From NCBI RefSeq assembly GCF_017829975.1, contig NZ_JAEEGA010000002.1, positions 48,357 through 112,356 on the forward strand: DNA of 64,000 nt, read 5' to 3'. A program made the translations under genes and the position numbers. Source of the stretch: Vagococcus allomyrinae. GTDB lineage: Bacteria; Bacillota; Bacilli; Lactobacillales; Vagococcaceae. Positions 46,104 through 54,507 of the stretch are shown here, piece by piece. Within the stretch, counting starts at the first letter, position 1. Every line of letters begins with the position of its first letter. The notes beneath the pieces are model-generated. The model did no database searches and had not been told where the DNA came from. It saw only the letters and a list, made by a program, of their open reading frames with translations.

Positions 46104-46310
46104 AATAAGCTGTTAATTTGTGGGTATACCAAATAAGCGCTTAGCGATCTCATCGTTGAGTTTTGGCACTATACAACGTAAAAAGCACTTCGCTTTTAGC
46201 TACTTTATGAAAAGCCTTAGATCGACAATCCCTGTTCTACCCATTGGCGTCTCTCGACATTTTTGGGCAGTAGCCTGTGTTTGTATAGGAGCCTCACCTA
46301 ACAAATCCTA
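46073..46310 (-). promoter_or_regulatory. M-box (ykoK) Mg2+ riboswitch
   Basis: The minus strand carries the conserved M-box strings in order: GTTAGGTGAGGCTCCTATAC, ACACAGGCTACTGCCC, AAAATGTCGAGAGACGCC, AATGGGTAGAACAGGGA and AAGGCTTTTCATAAAGTAGC. They end in the AGTGCCAAAACTC region and the terminator. This is a close match to the ykoK aptamer, which senses intracellular Mg2+. It controls the unit of small ORFs, mgtA and the mgtC-like gene. Confidence 0.95.
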
Positions 46311-46332
46311 TGAAGTTTTCCATTTCGGGTTT

Positions 46333-46361
46333 ACTATATCAGGGTCTTAAAAAAAAGTCAA
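46333..46361 (-). promoter_or_regulatory. Promoter of the mgtA operon
   Basis: TTGACT (46361-46356) and TATAGT (46338-46333) have a 17-bp spacer on the minus strand, just upstream of the M-box. Confidence 0.75.
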
Positions 46362-46417
46362 GAGCCTGAAATAAAATAATCTAGCATCGTTCCCTACCAA
46401 TAATAACGAGTCTCCTC

Positions 46418-47194
46418 CTAAAGTCCGCCCTTTTTCACAACCAAACAAGCGTAGATCGTATCTAAAAGATACTCTAAAGACAAGCCATATTGTAAGGCAC
46501 TCATGGAGCCATTATTTGAAAAAAACACATATAAACTCTCATTGCAAATCAATTCCAAATCCTTGTTGATTTTATTCGTAATCCCAATGGTTTTGACCTG
46601 TCTTTTTCTCAGCTGATAAGCAGCATCAATCATGGTTGGGTTTTTCCCTGTATGACTGACAATAATCGACACACTGTCCTGGGGATTTAAGTTGGATACG
46701 TAAAATTCATTTAAAGCATTAAAGACTTGCGCATGAATGCCCACATTAGTCAACTTAATACATGTCGATTGAACCCTTGAAAAATTAATATCACTTGCAT
46801 AAAAATCAATTTTTTTAATGTGAATCAACAAGTTGATAACGCGATTAAACGTGTCCTTATTAAGCAATTCTTTGGTCTGTTGCACAGTGTCCAAATACAA
46901 GTTCTCCACATACGTGGAAACCTCTGTATTTGATAAATCTTTCGAAAGTGCGGTAATCGTGTCATCCCTCAGATGAGCTGTCTCTTTCACAAAGTTTAAT
47001 TGAAAATCAGGGTAGCCCTTAAACCCTAATTTTTTACAAAAGCGAACAATCGTCGCTGAACTCGTATACGTTTTTGCAGCTAAATCTTTGGCAGTCGATT
47101 CCAAAATCAGTCTCGGATGCTTGACAATATAATCAACAATCGCCTGCTCTTGATAGGTAAAGTTAGTCGTCTCCATTAATTGCTGCAAAATCAT
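46418..47194 (-). CDS. RpiR/MurR-family transcriptional regulator
   Basis: This 258-aa regulator has an N-terminal HTH (about 1-75, AKTYTSSATIVRFCKKLGFK with GYPDFQL) and a C-terminal SIS sugar-phosphate binding domain (about 105-245, IDFYASDINFSRVQSTCIKL, SVSIIVSHTGKNPTMIDAAY). It probably responds to a phosphorylated sugar and controls the two dehydrogenase genes upstream and the divergent PTS EIIC. ATG at 47194 follows GGAGGGG; a TTG five codons upstream overlaps that site. Confidence 0.9.
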   Translation of the reverse strand: MILQQLMETTNFTYQEQAIVDYIVKHPRLILESTAKDLAAKTYTSSATIVRFCKKLGFKGYPDFQLNFVKETAHLRDDTITALSKDLSNTEVSTYVENLYLDTVQQTKELLNKDTFNRVINLLIHIKKIDFYASDINFSRVQSTCIKLTNVGIHAQVFNALNEFYVSNLNPQDSVSIIVSHTGKNPTMIDAAYQLRKRQVKTIGITNKINKDLELICNESLYVFFSNNGSMSALQYGLSLEYLLDTIYACLVVKKGGL

Positions 47195-47301
47195 TTCAGA
47201 CCCCTCCAATTACTAGCTTGTCTGTTCATTTTACTTTCTTAACAAGGAATAATCAAGGAATGCAGAACGCTCACACAACCTCACAGCTAACCGATAAACC
47301 T

Positions 47302-48318
47302 TTAACCAACATCCCTTGAAAAAACGATCCCCGCCGCTTGTCTCGCCTTCGTTTGAACATCCATCGTCATCAGCGTTATCTCTAACAGCTCATCCGCCCT
47401 GACATCATCTCCACTAGCGACTATCTTGATAAAAGCTTCAAATTCGTGCTGCATTCGATGCTTACCACAATTCTCATCATAGGTCTCACCTAAACCACTG
47501 CCACTTACTTGGCCAGCGGTTGCTTGATTCATCAACAAGGTAAAACGATCGACGATGTTCGCCGAAGAGTCAATCACCAGACATCCCTGATCGCCTTGAA
47601 TATTCGTCACGATCGGCGCTTTACAATCCTTTGCCGCAATTCCCACAAATTTAAAAGTCCCGTAATCCAAAATTAACACACCAGAGGTATCAATTCCTCG
47701 TTCTATATTAGCTTGATAATCAACTTTTTGCGGACTACCAAATAAGGTCACCACTAAATTAATATTATAAATATTTAAATCCATTAACGCACCACCAGCT
47801 TTTTGAGGATCAAAGGCTGGTAATGTCTCCCCCTTTTTAAACGCATCATAACGAGAGGAGTACTGAGAATAATTGGCAGAAAAGATCTTGATCTTGCCAA
47901 GTTTAGGTAACAATTCTTTCATTTTTAAGACATTTGGCAAGAAACGCGTGCTGACTGCCTCAAATAAAAACAGCTGTTTTTCCCGAGCCATGGCCGCTAG
48001 TTCTCTGGCCTCTTCAAGATTGGAAGTAAAGGGCTTTTCGCAAATCACATGCTTCCCTACTTCCAACGCCTTTTTCGTAAATTGATAATGAAGATGATTA
48101 GGCACTGCAACATAGATCGTGTCTATCTCAGGATTAATCAGCATCTCATTAAAATCCGTATAAGAAAAGGCGATATCATTTTGCTGAGCCAATCCGTTAA
48201 CCACTTCGGCTTCCTCTGGCGTGGCACAAATTCCCACTAATTCTAAGTTTTCAACCTTATGAGCGAATGTCAAGAAATCTCGAACAATCATCCCAGCTCC
48301 TAAAATGCCTAACTTCAT
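47302..48318 (-). CDS. Gfo/Idh/MocA family oxidoreductase
   Basis: This 338-aa NAD(P)-dependent dehydrogenase has a Rossmann start KLGILGAGMIVRDFL and the conserved EKP lysine motif (HVICEKPFTSNLEEARELA). The C-terminal alpha/beta domain includes GGALMDLNIYNINLVVTLFG. Members oxidise sugars, inositols or sugar derivatives, and the substrate cannot be read. ATG at 48318 follows AAAGGAGG and lies one base after the stop of the upstream paralogue. Confidence 0.92.
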   Translation of the reverse strand: MKLGILGAGMIVRDFLTFAHKVENLELVGICATPEEAEVVNGLAQQNDIAFSYTDFNEMLINPEIDTIYVAVPNHLHYQFTKKALEVGKHVICEKPFTSNLEEARELAAMAREKQLFLFEAVSTRFLPNVLKMKELLPKLGKIKIFSANYSQYSSRYDAFKKGETLPAFDPQKAGGALMDLNIYNINLVVTLFGSPQKVDYQANIERGIDTSGVLILDYGTFKFVGIAAKDCKAPIVTNIQGDQGCLVIDSSANIVDRFTLLMNQATAGQVSGSGLGETYDENCGKHRMQHEFEAFIKIVASGDDVRADELLEITLMTMDVQTKARQAAGIVFSRDVG

Positions 48319-48319
48319 C

Positions 48320-49342
48320 TTATTTAGCCTCCTTTGCACGCTTTAAACCAGCTTCAATAATCTCTAAAACCGCCATGACTTCTTGATCCTTAACAATTTT
48401 TTCTTGATTGTGTTCAATCGCTCCGATTAAATTATCATAGATCCGCCCATACTCTGTGGATTCCACCGGAACTTTCATTTCAATCGTTTCTCCGGCCTCA
48501 TCAACATAGGCCAAAGTCCCCCAAAATTCTTCAGAATAATTTTCTTCCGCTAAAACAATTGGGCCAGGTTGATACTCTTTATTGGAATTATGACCTAAAC
48601 TCGGCATCAAAAAGCTCCCTTTCTTGCCGTGAACAATAAAGCGAGGATAGTCCAACTTGACATAACAACTCGTTTTGACAATCGCTTTAAGACCATTTTC
48701 ATAAAAGAGATCCATGTCATAATAATCATCTGAAATCCCTGGATTATCAATGCTTCGGCAATCCAACGTGGTTGACTTCGGAATACCGAATTGGCTGATG
48801 ATCTGATCTAGCGGATGAACTGCCAAACCGTAAAGAAAACCAAACCGCTTATTTTCCTTAATACTTGGACGATAATAATCATAATGTGATTCAATCTCCA
48901 CTAACTCTCCTAGGACACCAGAATCAATCACTTTTTTGACTGTACGAAAGTCAGCGTCGAACCGTCTATTTTGATTAGCCGTTGCGATTAAGCCTTTTTC
49001 CTTTGCTAAAGAAAATACCTTCTTAGCTTCAGCAACCGTCATGGCAAATGGTTTTTCACACAATACGTGTTTACCGTGCTCAAGAGCCATCATGGAATAA
49101 GCCACATGAAAAGCATCTGGTGTGTTAACCACAATCAAATTAACTTCCGGATCAGTCATAACTTTTTCGATATCTGAAGTGAAGATATAATGTGGATACC
49201 AAGCTTCACGTTCCGTATCACCTAACCGATCCTCCTCTCTCCGATAAATATACTTGACCTTCAACTCTGATTTTTTCTCAACATAAGGAAGATGATAATG
49301 TGTCACACTGTTGCCAAACCCAATATAAGCTATGGTTAACAT
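48320..49342 (-). CDS. Gfo/Idh/MocA family oxidoreductase
   Basis: This second dehydrogenase (340 aa) has YIGFGNSVTHYHLPYVEKKS as its N-terminal fingerprint and the EKP motif HVLCEKPFAMTVAEAKKVFS. The substrate loop AVHPLDQIISQFG contains the conserved histidine of the catalytic region. It is the first gene of the three-gene unit dehydrogenase-dehydrogenase-RpiR. The ATG follows GGAGGG. The divergent PTS EIIC suggests that imported phospho-sugars feed these enzymes. Confidence 0.92.
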   Translation of the reverse strand: MLTIAYIGFGNSVTHYHLPYVEKKSELKVKYIYRREEDRLGDTEREAWYPHYIFTSDIEKVMTDPEVNLIVVNTPDAFHVAYSMMALEHGKHVLCEKPFAMTVAEAKKVFSLAKEKGLIATANQNRRFDADFRTVKKVIDSGVLGELVEIESHYDYYRPSIKENKRFGFLYGLAVHPLDQIISQFGIPKSTTLDCRSIDNPGISDDYYDMDLFYENGLKAIVKTSCYVKLDYPRFIVHGKKGSFLMPSLGHNSNKEYQPGPIVLAEENYSEEFWGTLAYVDEAGETIEMKVPVESTEYGRIYDNLIGAIEHNQEKIVKDQEVMAVLEIIEAGLKRAKEAK

Positions 49343-49380
49343 AATAAGCCCTCCGTCATTTTATTTGTTATTACAAAAAA

Positions 49381-49419
49381 AGTATAGCAAGCTTCATTAA
49401 CCTCGTGTGGCGCTTCACA
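49381..49419 (-). promoter_or_regulatory. Promoter region and candidate operator of the dehydrogenase operon
   Basis: On the minus strand TGCTATACT (49389-49381) is an extended -10, 38 bp from the start codon. Upstream, TGTGGCGCTTCACA (49406-49419) has inverted ends TGTG/CACA and a cre-like core. It could be bound by CcpA or by the RpiR regulator. The remaining 240 bp up to the EIIC gene shows no gene and no clear plus-strand promoter. Confidence 0.4.
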
Positions 49420-49665
49420 ACGAATTGGTACAACCTTTCACTGTTTATTTCCAGTTATGAAATCGAATTGCATAAATCCACATCAAATACGAAAACAACA
49501 ACCAACTTAACAAAAAGCGGTTACAAAACACCCCCTCATTGGTTATCTTTAATCATAGAGTGAGGCAGACATCTGGCAGCACTTCACCAATAAAAGAGCT
49601 CTTAACTAATGATGAAAGGATAGCTAATTGAACGATTTCTCCTACAATAAAAGAAAGAAGTGATA

Positions 49666-50961
49666 ATGATGAAAAAGAAACCGATAATGGAACGATTTAC
49701 CGATTTTGCTTTAAAACTCTCTGAACCGCTAGGCCGATTCGCTAACACAGATATTATTTTTTCAATTGTTTCAGGGCTGACAGCTGTTATGCCGATTATT
49801 ATGATTGGCTCAATTTTCTTAATTTTCTATGTCTTAGGTTCTCCCGATGTGGGAACCAGTGGAAAAGCCTTATTGCCATTTTTATCGCCTTGGAACGCTA
49901 AATTCGTCTGGCTAAATAACGCCACTTTAGGAATGATGGCCCTCTATTGCTCCGTCGCCATTCCCTACTCCTACGCCGAACGAAAAAAAATCAGCACCAA
50001 GAGTGCCTCATTAATGGGGTTAACCACCTTTATTTTATTCACAATTGATGGATTGGATAGTTCTGGCGGAATTCAAATAAGCTCCTTTAGTGCCAGCGGA
50101 CTCTTCGCCTGTATCATTACCAGTATCGTGTCAGTGACCATTCTCAGCTTTTGTATCACACACAATATTACGATTAAGATGCCCGCATCCGTTCCACCCA
50201 ATGTCGGCATGGCCTTTGCCTCCTTAATCCCTTACGCTATTTCCTTTACGATGGCTTGGTTAATCCGCTCCGTTCTATCGTTTGATTTTGTCGCTTTTTT
50301 AAATTCCGTTTTAGAACCGATTATTTCAGGTTCTGATTCACTTTGGACTGCCCTGATTTTAGCTTTCCTTGTTCTTCTCTTTTGGAGTGTCGGACTTCAT
50401 GGCGATAATATGCTGCTATCCCTGTTCACCCCCTTTGGCTTAATGTGGCTGGACCAAAACACAGCAGCCTTAAGCAATGGCACCCCAGCAAATCAATTGC
50501 CAAATATTTTAGCTGGCTTAGGCCAAACCGGCTTACTTCGTCTCAGCATCTGGACGGCTGCCGTCTGGCCACTGATCTTTTTAATGGTTATTTCAAAAAA
50601 CAAATTTCTCAAAACCCTTGGTTGGACAACCTTCGCTCCAGGCATTTTCACCATTGTCGAACCGGTGATTTACGGTTTACCGATTGCCTTAAATCCCTAC
50701 TTAATGATTCCTTTTATCGCCAGTGGTACCATTTCTACGGGGATCAGCTACCTGATCATGTCCACCCCCTTTATGGGGAAATTTTACGCACTGGTCCCTT
50801 GGGCTACCCCACCTTTTTTATTAGGTCCACTTGGAACCGGTGATTGGAAAACCATTTTAATCCCTGTTTTATCATTCATCATAGGGCTCGTAATTTACCT
50901 ACCATTTTGGAAACTCTACGTCAGCTCCCTTGCCACAGAACCTGCTGAGCTGGCAGAGTAA
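49666..50961 (+). CDS. PTS EIIC permease, lactose/cellobiose family
   Basis: This 431-aa membrane component of the Lac (CelB-like) family shows ANTDIIFSIVSGLTAVMPII, FWSVGLHGDNMLLSLFTPFG and FTIVEPVIYGLPIALNPYLM, where Glu and His residues line the sugar site. It imports a beta-linked disaccharide or similar sugar, with phosphate supplied by EIIA and EIIB encoded elsewhere, since none are adjacent. Start is one of two adjacent ATG codons (49666/49669). It is divergent from the dehydrogenase-RpiR unit and ends at a terminator. Confidence 0.88.
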   Translation: MMKKKPIMERFTDFALKLSEPLGRFANTDIIFSIVSGLTAVMPIIMIGSIFLIFYVLGSPDVGTSGKALLPFLSPWNAKFVWLNNATLGMMALYCSVAIPYSYAERKKISTKSASLMGLTTFILFTIDGLDSSGGIQISSFSASGLFACIITSIVSVTILSFCITHNITIKMPASVPPNVGMAFASLIPYAISFTMAWLIRSVLSFDFVAFLNSVLEPIISGSDSLWTALILAFLVLLFWSVGLHGDNMLLSLFTPFGLMWLDQNTAALSNGTPANQLPNILAGLGQTGLLRLSIWTAAVWPLIFLMVISKNKFLKTLGWTTFAPGIFTIVEPVIYGLPIALNPYLMIPFIASGTISTGISYLIMSTPFMGKFYALVPWATPPFLLGPLGTGDWKTILIPVLSFIIGLVIYLPFWKLYVSSLATEPAELAE

Positions 50962-50984
50962 CGGTCTGACAATAATCATTTAAA

Positions 50985-51019
50985 GAAAAAGCCTAAGACC
51001 GCGGTCTTAAGCTTTTTTC
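50985..51019. terminator. Bidirectional terminator between EIIC and anti-sigma genes
   Basis: AAAAAGCCTAAGACC pairs with GGTCTTAAGCTTTTT around GC, with A- and T-runs at the ends. It serves both convergent genes. Confidence 0.88.
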
Positions 51020-51027
51020 TTAGTCAA

Positions 51028-52434
51028 CTATTGACGGATATCAATCCACCAGCGATCGCTCGCATTTAAATCATCGATATAATCGGTCACGCCGCCATAT
51101 GAGAAACTATCAAGAAACATCTGTGACAATTGTGCTTCATCAATAAAATAACCAAAATGAATCACTCGCTTTTCCTTGGGCGCTATCGTCGGCAAACGAT
51201 AATAGCCCTTTCCCTCACCATGACTATCCAAATAATCGATTTCACTTGATAAAATCCCAGGATCACTTGCCATGTCTTCTGAAGCATAGGTCCATCCCCC
51301 TTTGGTTTCCGCTAAAAGGGTCAATCTATTTTGCATAAATAAATCCTCAATCGGATGATTGGATAAACTCTCCAAGGTAGCGGTCAGATAGACCAGTTTA
51401 GGCTGACTCCACTTGCGATCGATTACTTGATCTATGGTATTTTTACCATCCCCTCGTTGATAAGACAAACGTTCATAAGGGATCAAGTTCCCAGCTTCAT
51501 CGATCATTTCCCGCTCATACAAACGCTCCAGCATGCTACTGTAAAAATTTGCAAGCTCCAAACCAGCGATCGACTGACGAACTTCCACTGTCTCAATCGT
51601 AAAATTAACATTACCAAGAGCGACCTTCTCGCCAACACCAAGGAGCTGTGGATTCGTTTTAACTAATGGCTTCACCGTTATTTCCCGTTGCTGGTCCATC
51701 GTCTTAAGGTCATCATAATCCTGATAAACTGTCCCTTGTTCTGCAGTCGTTGCTTCCAGCCGGACGTTGCTTAAGACTTTCGTTAACTCCATCTCTGGCA
51801 CATCATTCCCAACATAGACCTCCAACATAAAGCCCTCCTCAGCAAACAACACATAAGCATGGCGACTCATATCAGACTCATTTTCGACCGTCGTCGTAAT
51901 CACCCCTTGGTGTTCTCCAAAATTGACCTCTTGATAACTAGCCACAAATAACTCGGAAAAATCAGCCTGTTCATTGACCTTCCACAACAAGAAAGAGAAC
52001 CCACCCATGCCATAATTATCTTCATACCAATACTTCATGCCCTGTTCATTAAAATCAGACATCCCGTCAGGAACATAACCTAAAGAGAGCTTGTAAAACA
52101 CCTCTTCTTCCTGTGAAATCGACGTATCTGCGGAATGTTGTTTTACCGACACCTTGACTTCATAGTTTTCCTTTTCCACCACAAAGTCATATAACTGCTT
52201 CGCTGCAAAGACCGTAGTGGGAATCCCGATTAAAAGACCTGCTACGATCGCGATCAATCGTTTTCGATATTTTTTAAGGCGTTTCTCTTCTGCCTCGTCC
52301 CTTAAAAACGCGGCTTTTCGTTGCTGGTAGTCCTCAGAAAATGCGTGGCTTTCTTCCCCCTGCTCAGAACTAGCTAATGCCATTTTTTCTGCCGCCTCAG
52401 CTAATGCCTGCCAGTGTTTCTCTGATGTTGTCAT
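51028..52434 (-). CDS. Membrane anti-sigma factor/sensor paired with ECF sigma
   Basis: This 468-aa protein has a cytoplasmic N-terminal part (about 1-57), one membrane helix (about 60-80, RLIAIVAGLLIGIPTTVFAA) and a large exported domain. The latter includes a DUF4367-like stretch (YKLSLGYVPDGMSDFNEQGM) and a DUF4179/DUF5643-like C-terminal region. It likely binds the sigma factor at the membrane and senses an envelope signal. The ATG at 52434 follows AGGAGGAG and lies 38 bp inside the sigma gene, so the pair is translationally coupled. Family assignment of the exported part is tentative. Confidence 0.75.
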   Translation of the reverse strand: MTTSEKHWQALAEAAEKMALASSEQGEESHAFSEDYQQRKAAFLRDEAEEKRLKKYRKRLIAIVAGLLIGIPTTVFAAKQLYDFVVEKENYEVKVSVKQHSADTSISQEEEVFYKLSLGYVPDGMSDFNEQGMKYWYEDNYGMGGFSFLLWKVNEQADFSELFVASYQEVNFGEHQGVITTTVENESDMSRHAYVLFAEEGFMLEVYVGNDVPEMELTKVLSNVRLEATTAEQGTVYQDYDDLKTMDQQREITVKPLVKTNPQLLGVGEKVALGNVNFTIETVEVRQSIAGLELANFYSSMLERLYEREMIDEAGNLIPYERLSYQRGDGKNTIDQVIDRKWSQPKLVYLTATLESLSNHPIEDLFMQNRLTLLAETKGGWTYASEDMASDPGILSSEIDYLDSHGEGKGYYRLPTIAPKEKRVIHFGYFIDEAQLSQMFLDSFSYGGVTDYIDDLNASDRWWIDIRQ

Positions 52435-52948
52435 CTTCGGCTCCTCCTATCGTCGAAATAATTTTCTTTTTAGCTCGTTCGTACTGTTTGCGGACATTGG
52501 CTTCACTTAAGGCCGTCAACTCGGCCACTTCTCTCGTCGACAAACCATAATACAGTCGATACATAAACACGTTCTGATAAGAAGTTGGTAAAATTTTCAA
52601 CAACTTTACCATTTGCTCTTCAGAAATCAACTCATTAACTTTAGACGCCACATTATCCTCAGCAATCCCCTGAGAATGCTGATACTGAGATAAAAAATCA
52701 TGCTGTTTTTGATTTTTTCGATAATAATCAATGGCCTTATTTTTAGCAATTTTCAAAATATAACGCTTTGTGTCACTCTCATTCAATTTTTTTAATGTCG
52801 GTAAGTTGTGGTACAGTTGGATAAACGTTTCTTGGGTAACATCTTCAGCTTGTTCCACACTTTTGAGTACACCGTAGGCCACTCGATAAATCAGTTGTTC
52901 ATAACGGTCGTATAAGCTCTCTAATTGTCGTCGATCTGCCTTTTTCAT
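52397..52948 (-). CDS. ECF-type RNA polymerase sigma factor
   Basis: This 183-aa sigma-70 family factor has region 2 (about 8-75: YDRYEQLIYRVAYGVLKSVE, QAEDVTQETFIQLYHNL) and region 4 (about 110-165: LPTSYQNVFMYRLYYGLSTR, EVAELTALSEANVRKQYERA). It directs transcription of a small envelope-type regulon, probably including itself. The ATG follows GGAGG. It overlaps the membrane partner by 38 bp. Confidence 0.92.
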   Translation of the reverse strand: MKKADRRQLESLYDRYEQLIYRVAYGVLKSVEQAEDVTQETFIQLYHNLPTLKKLNESDTKRYILKIAKNKAIDYYRKNQKQHDFLSQYQHSQGIAEDNVASKVNELISEEQMVKLLKILPTSYQNVFMYRLYYGLSTREVAELTALSEANVRKQYERAKKKIISTIGGAEDDNIRETLAGIS

Positions 52949-53087
52949 TCCGATCCTCCTTTGCCTCTTACTCTATATAACGAATCAAGCTTAATTTTTG
53001 TGACAGCTTATTAATTGCTCTATCAGGTTACCATAAAAATGACCGCTATCATCAACTAGCTTGAGCGACCTACTGAGGTAGGAGATG

Positions 53088-53096
53088 TGCTATAAT
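53088..53096 (+). promoter_or_regulatory. Extended -10 promoter of the YueI-like gene
   Basis: TGCTATAAT lies 36 bp before the ATG. A short inverted repeat CCTAC/GTAGG (53070-53082) sits in the -35 area and might be an operator. Confidence 0.5.
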
Positions 53097-53132
53097 TGAG
53101 TCATGAAAACCATTTAATGGAAGGGGATGTTT

Positions 53133-53606
53133 ATGAGCAAAGATGTTCAAGATTACTTAGAAAAAGGGATGTACGGGACACCACAAATTAAGCCTGACGA
53201 AAAACGCAAATACCTTGGTACCTTTAGAGAACGGATCTACTTATCCATGACCTTGGCAGAAATGTCAAACACGAGCAATCTTGCCTATTTTAAGGAAGAA
53301 TTGGCCCATAATCCCAACCATCAAGTCCTCATTAACGCAGCTCTGGCCTCCCATCTACAAAAGACCTATATGGTGGCCGCTCAAAAAGCCAACTGCTCGT
53401 TTAAAATTGTCGACACTGAAAACCAAGCTCAACCTGAAGCCATTGGGTTGGTGTACGCTGGCGAAGAGGCCGTCAACATCGACCCCATCAGCGTCACAGA
53501 AAAATATGGCAAACGAACACAACCAGAAGCCAAACAAATTGCCACAACACCTGTTGAACCAGCTAAAAAAACTAGTTGGCTAAGTCAACTATTCAAACGA
53601 GTTTAA
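53133..53606 (+). CDS. DUF1694 (YueI-like) protein
   Basis: This 157-aa cytoplasmic protein belongs to the YueI/DUF1694 family. The N-terminus is MSKDVQDYLEKGMYGTPQIK with PDEKRKYLGTFRERIYLSMT, and the core is GLVYAGEEAVNIDPISV. A lysine- and proline-rich tail ends WLSQLFKRV. The family folds like ribosomal L7Ae-type proteins, but its function is not established. ATG at 53133 is placed 6 nt after AAGGGG. A hairpin-element insertion separates it from the next gene. Confidence 0.85.
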   Translation: MSKDVQDYLEKGMYGTPQIKPDEKRKYLGTFRERIYLSMTLAEMSNTSNLAYFKEELAHNPNHQVLINAALASHLQKTYMVAAQKANCSFKIVDTENQAQPEAIGLVYAGEEAVNIDPISVTEKYGKRTQPEAKQIATTPVEPAKKTSWLSQLFKRV

Positions 53607-53644
53607 GACCAGCCACAGCAACTAGTTCTATAAGTAAAAGGAGG

Positions 53645-53798
53645 ACCTCTATGCTTAATGCTTTACTACGTTGTCCCTCGTCTCTAAGGGCTGAAGCCCT
53701 AAGAATGACGGCAGCATTTAGCCCTTCAATTCTTGAGGTTTTAACCTCTAGAGATTGATGAGATCGAAGCAAAGCGCAGTGATAGCGGATACCGGACC
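53645..53798 (+). repeat. 154-bp compound hairpin element (48 + 48 + 58 bp)
   Basis: The element starts after CTATAAGTAAAAGGAGG and ends GGATACCGGACC before CTATAAATAAAAGGAGG, the ribosome binding site of the next gene. Its 20-nt, 10-nt and 18-nt outer pieces add up to one 48-bp base element like 657-704. At 53665-53712 a 48-bp hairpin module (AGGGCT/AGCCCT) is inserted, and at 53723-53780 a 58-bp module (GAGGTT/AACCTC). The lengths fit exactly. The flanking 17-bp repeats differ by one base. Confidence 0.9.
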
Positions 53799-53821
53799 TA
53801 TAAATAAAAGGAGGAATTTAC

Positions 53822-54223
53822 ATGACATACCCCGTTGATCAACGACTATTAAAAAAAGAATTGAGTGCTGCCCTAAGTGCTCACACTCAATTACTACGAA
53901 ACGTGGAGCACATTGAACCAGAGCAAATGGATGCTTTTACCTTCATGATGCGAAGTTTCGGCTTTATTTTTGAACGAGTACCAGGAATTTTATTGGATGA
54001 CGATACTGAAGAAACCTATTTTGGCATTTTTCAGTATTACAATCTATTAGCTGAACTTAAACACAACCTGATGATGTCCTTTCCGTACGCTCATTTACAA
54101 AACGTCAACTTTAGCGATATCTTAGCACCTTTTCCCACTCAATATGTCACAGAAGTCAATCAATGGTGGGAAGAAAAAACCGGCCTAGTCGTTGGTAGCA
54201 CCAAACAAACCATGACAATGTAA
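53822..54223 (+). CDS. Conserved hypothetical protein, 133 aa
   Basis: I do not recognise this protein. It is predicted helical and soluble, with LLKKELSAALSAHTQLLRNV, MDAFTFMMRSFGFIFERVPG and a tail rich in Thr/Met. No signal peptide or membrane helix is evident. Its ribosome binding site (AAAAGGAGG) is the downstream copy of the one duplicated by the hairpin element. It ends before a strong terminator. Probably transcribed with the YueI-like gene, with the element in between. Confidence 0.7.
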   Translation: MTYPVDQRLLKKELSAALSAHTQLLRNVEHIEPEQMDAFTFMMRSFGFIFERVPGILLDDDTEETYFGIFQYYNLLAELKHNLMMSFPYAHLQNVNFSDILAPFPTQYVTEVNQWWEEKTGLVVGSTKQTMTM

Positions 54224-54228
54224 GTAAC

Positions 54229-54270
54229 AAAAGAGAGGCGCGCTGATATCAGCGATGCCTCTCTTTTTTA
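54229..54270 (+). terminator. Terminator after the 133-aa gene
   Basis: AAAGAGAGGC pairs with GCCTCTCTTT, with an inner CTGATATCAG palindrome, followed by a T-run. From here to 54507 I see no gene, only A/T-rich leader sequence of the WYL regulator. Confidence 0.88.
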
Positions 54271-54507
54271 CTTAGGCTGTATAAGTTATGGTGTGAATGA
54301 GAAAAATCATCCACACCTACTTTAGTGCCAAAAAATAGAAACATAGGATCATTTCCGATAGAATGAACTTGAAGAGAGAATGAAAAATTGTTCTAACTTT
54401 TTCCTTAATGCTCCTTTACGGAGGAAAAGTCAATAATACCCAAGATGACGTATTTAATTAAGTGAATTTACCGCATAACAAAGAAATATACTTTTAAGGA
54501 GAACAAG

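Noticed and set aside
53281-53583. A 100-aa plus-strand frame within the YueI-like gene
   Set aside because: It overlaps a recognised DUF1694 coding region in another frame and has a lysine/proline-rich, unlikely composition.
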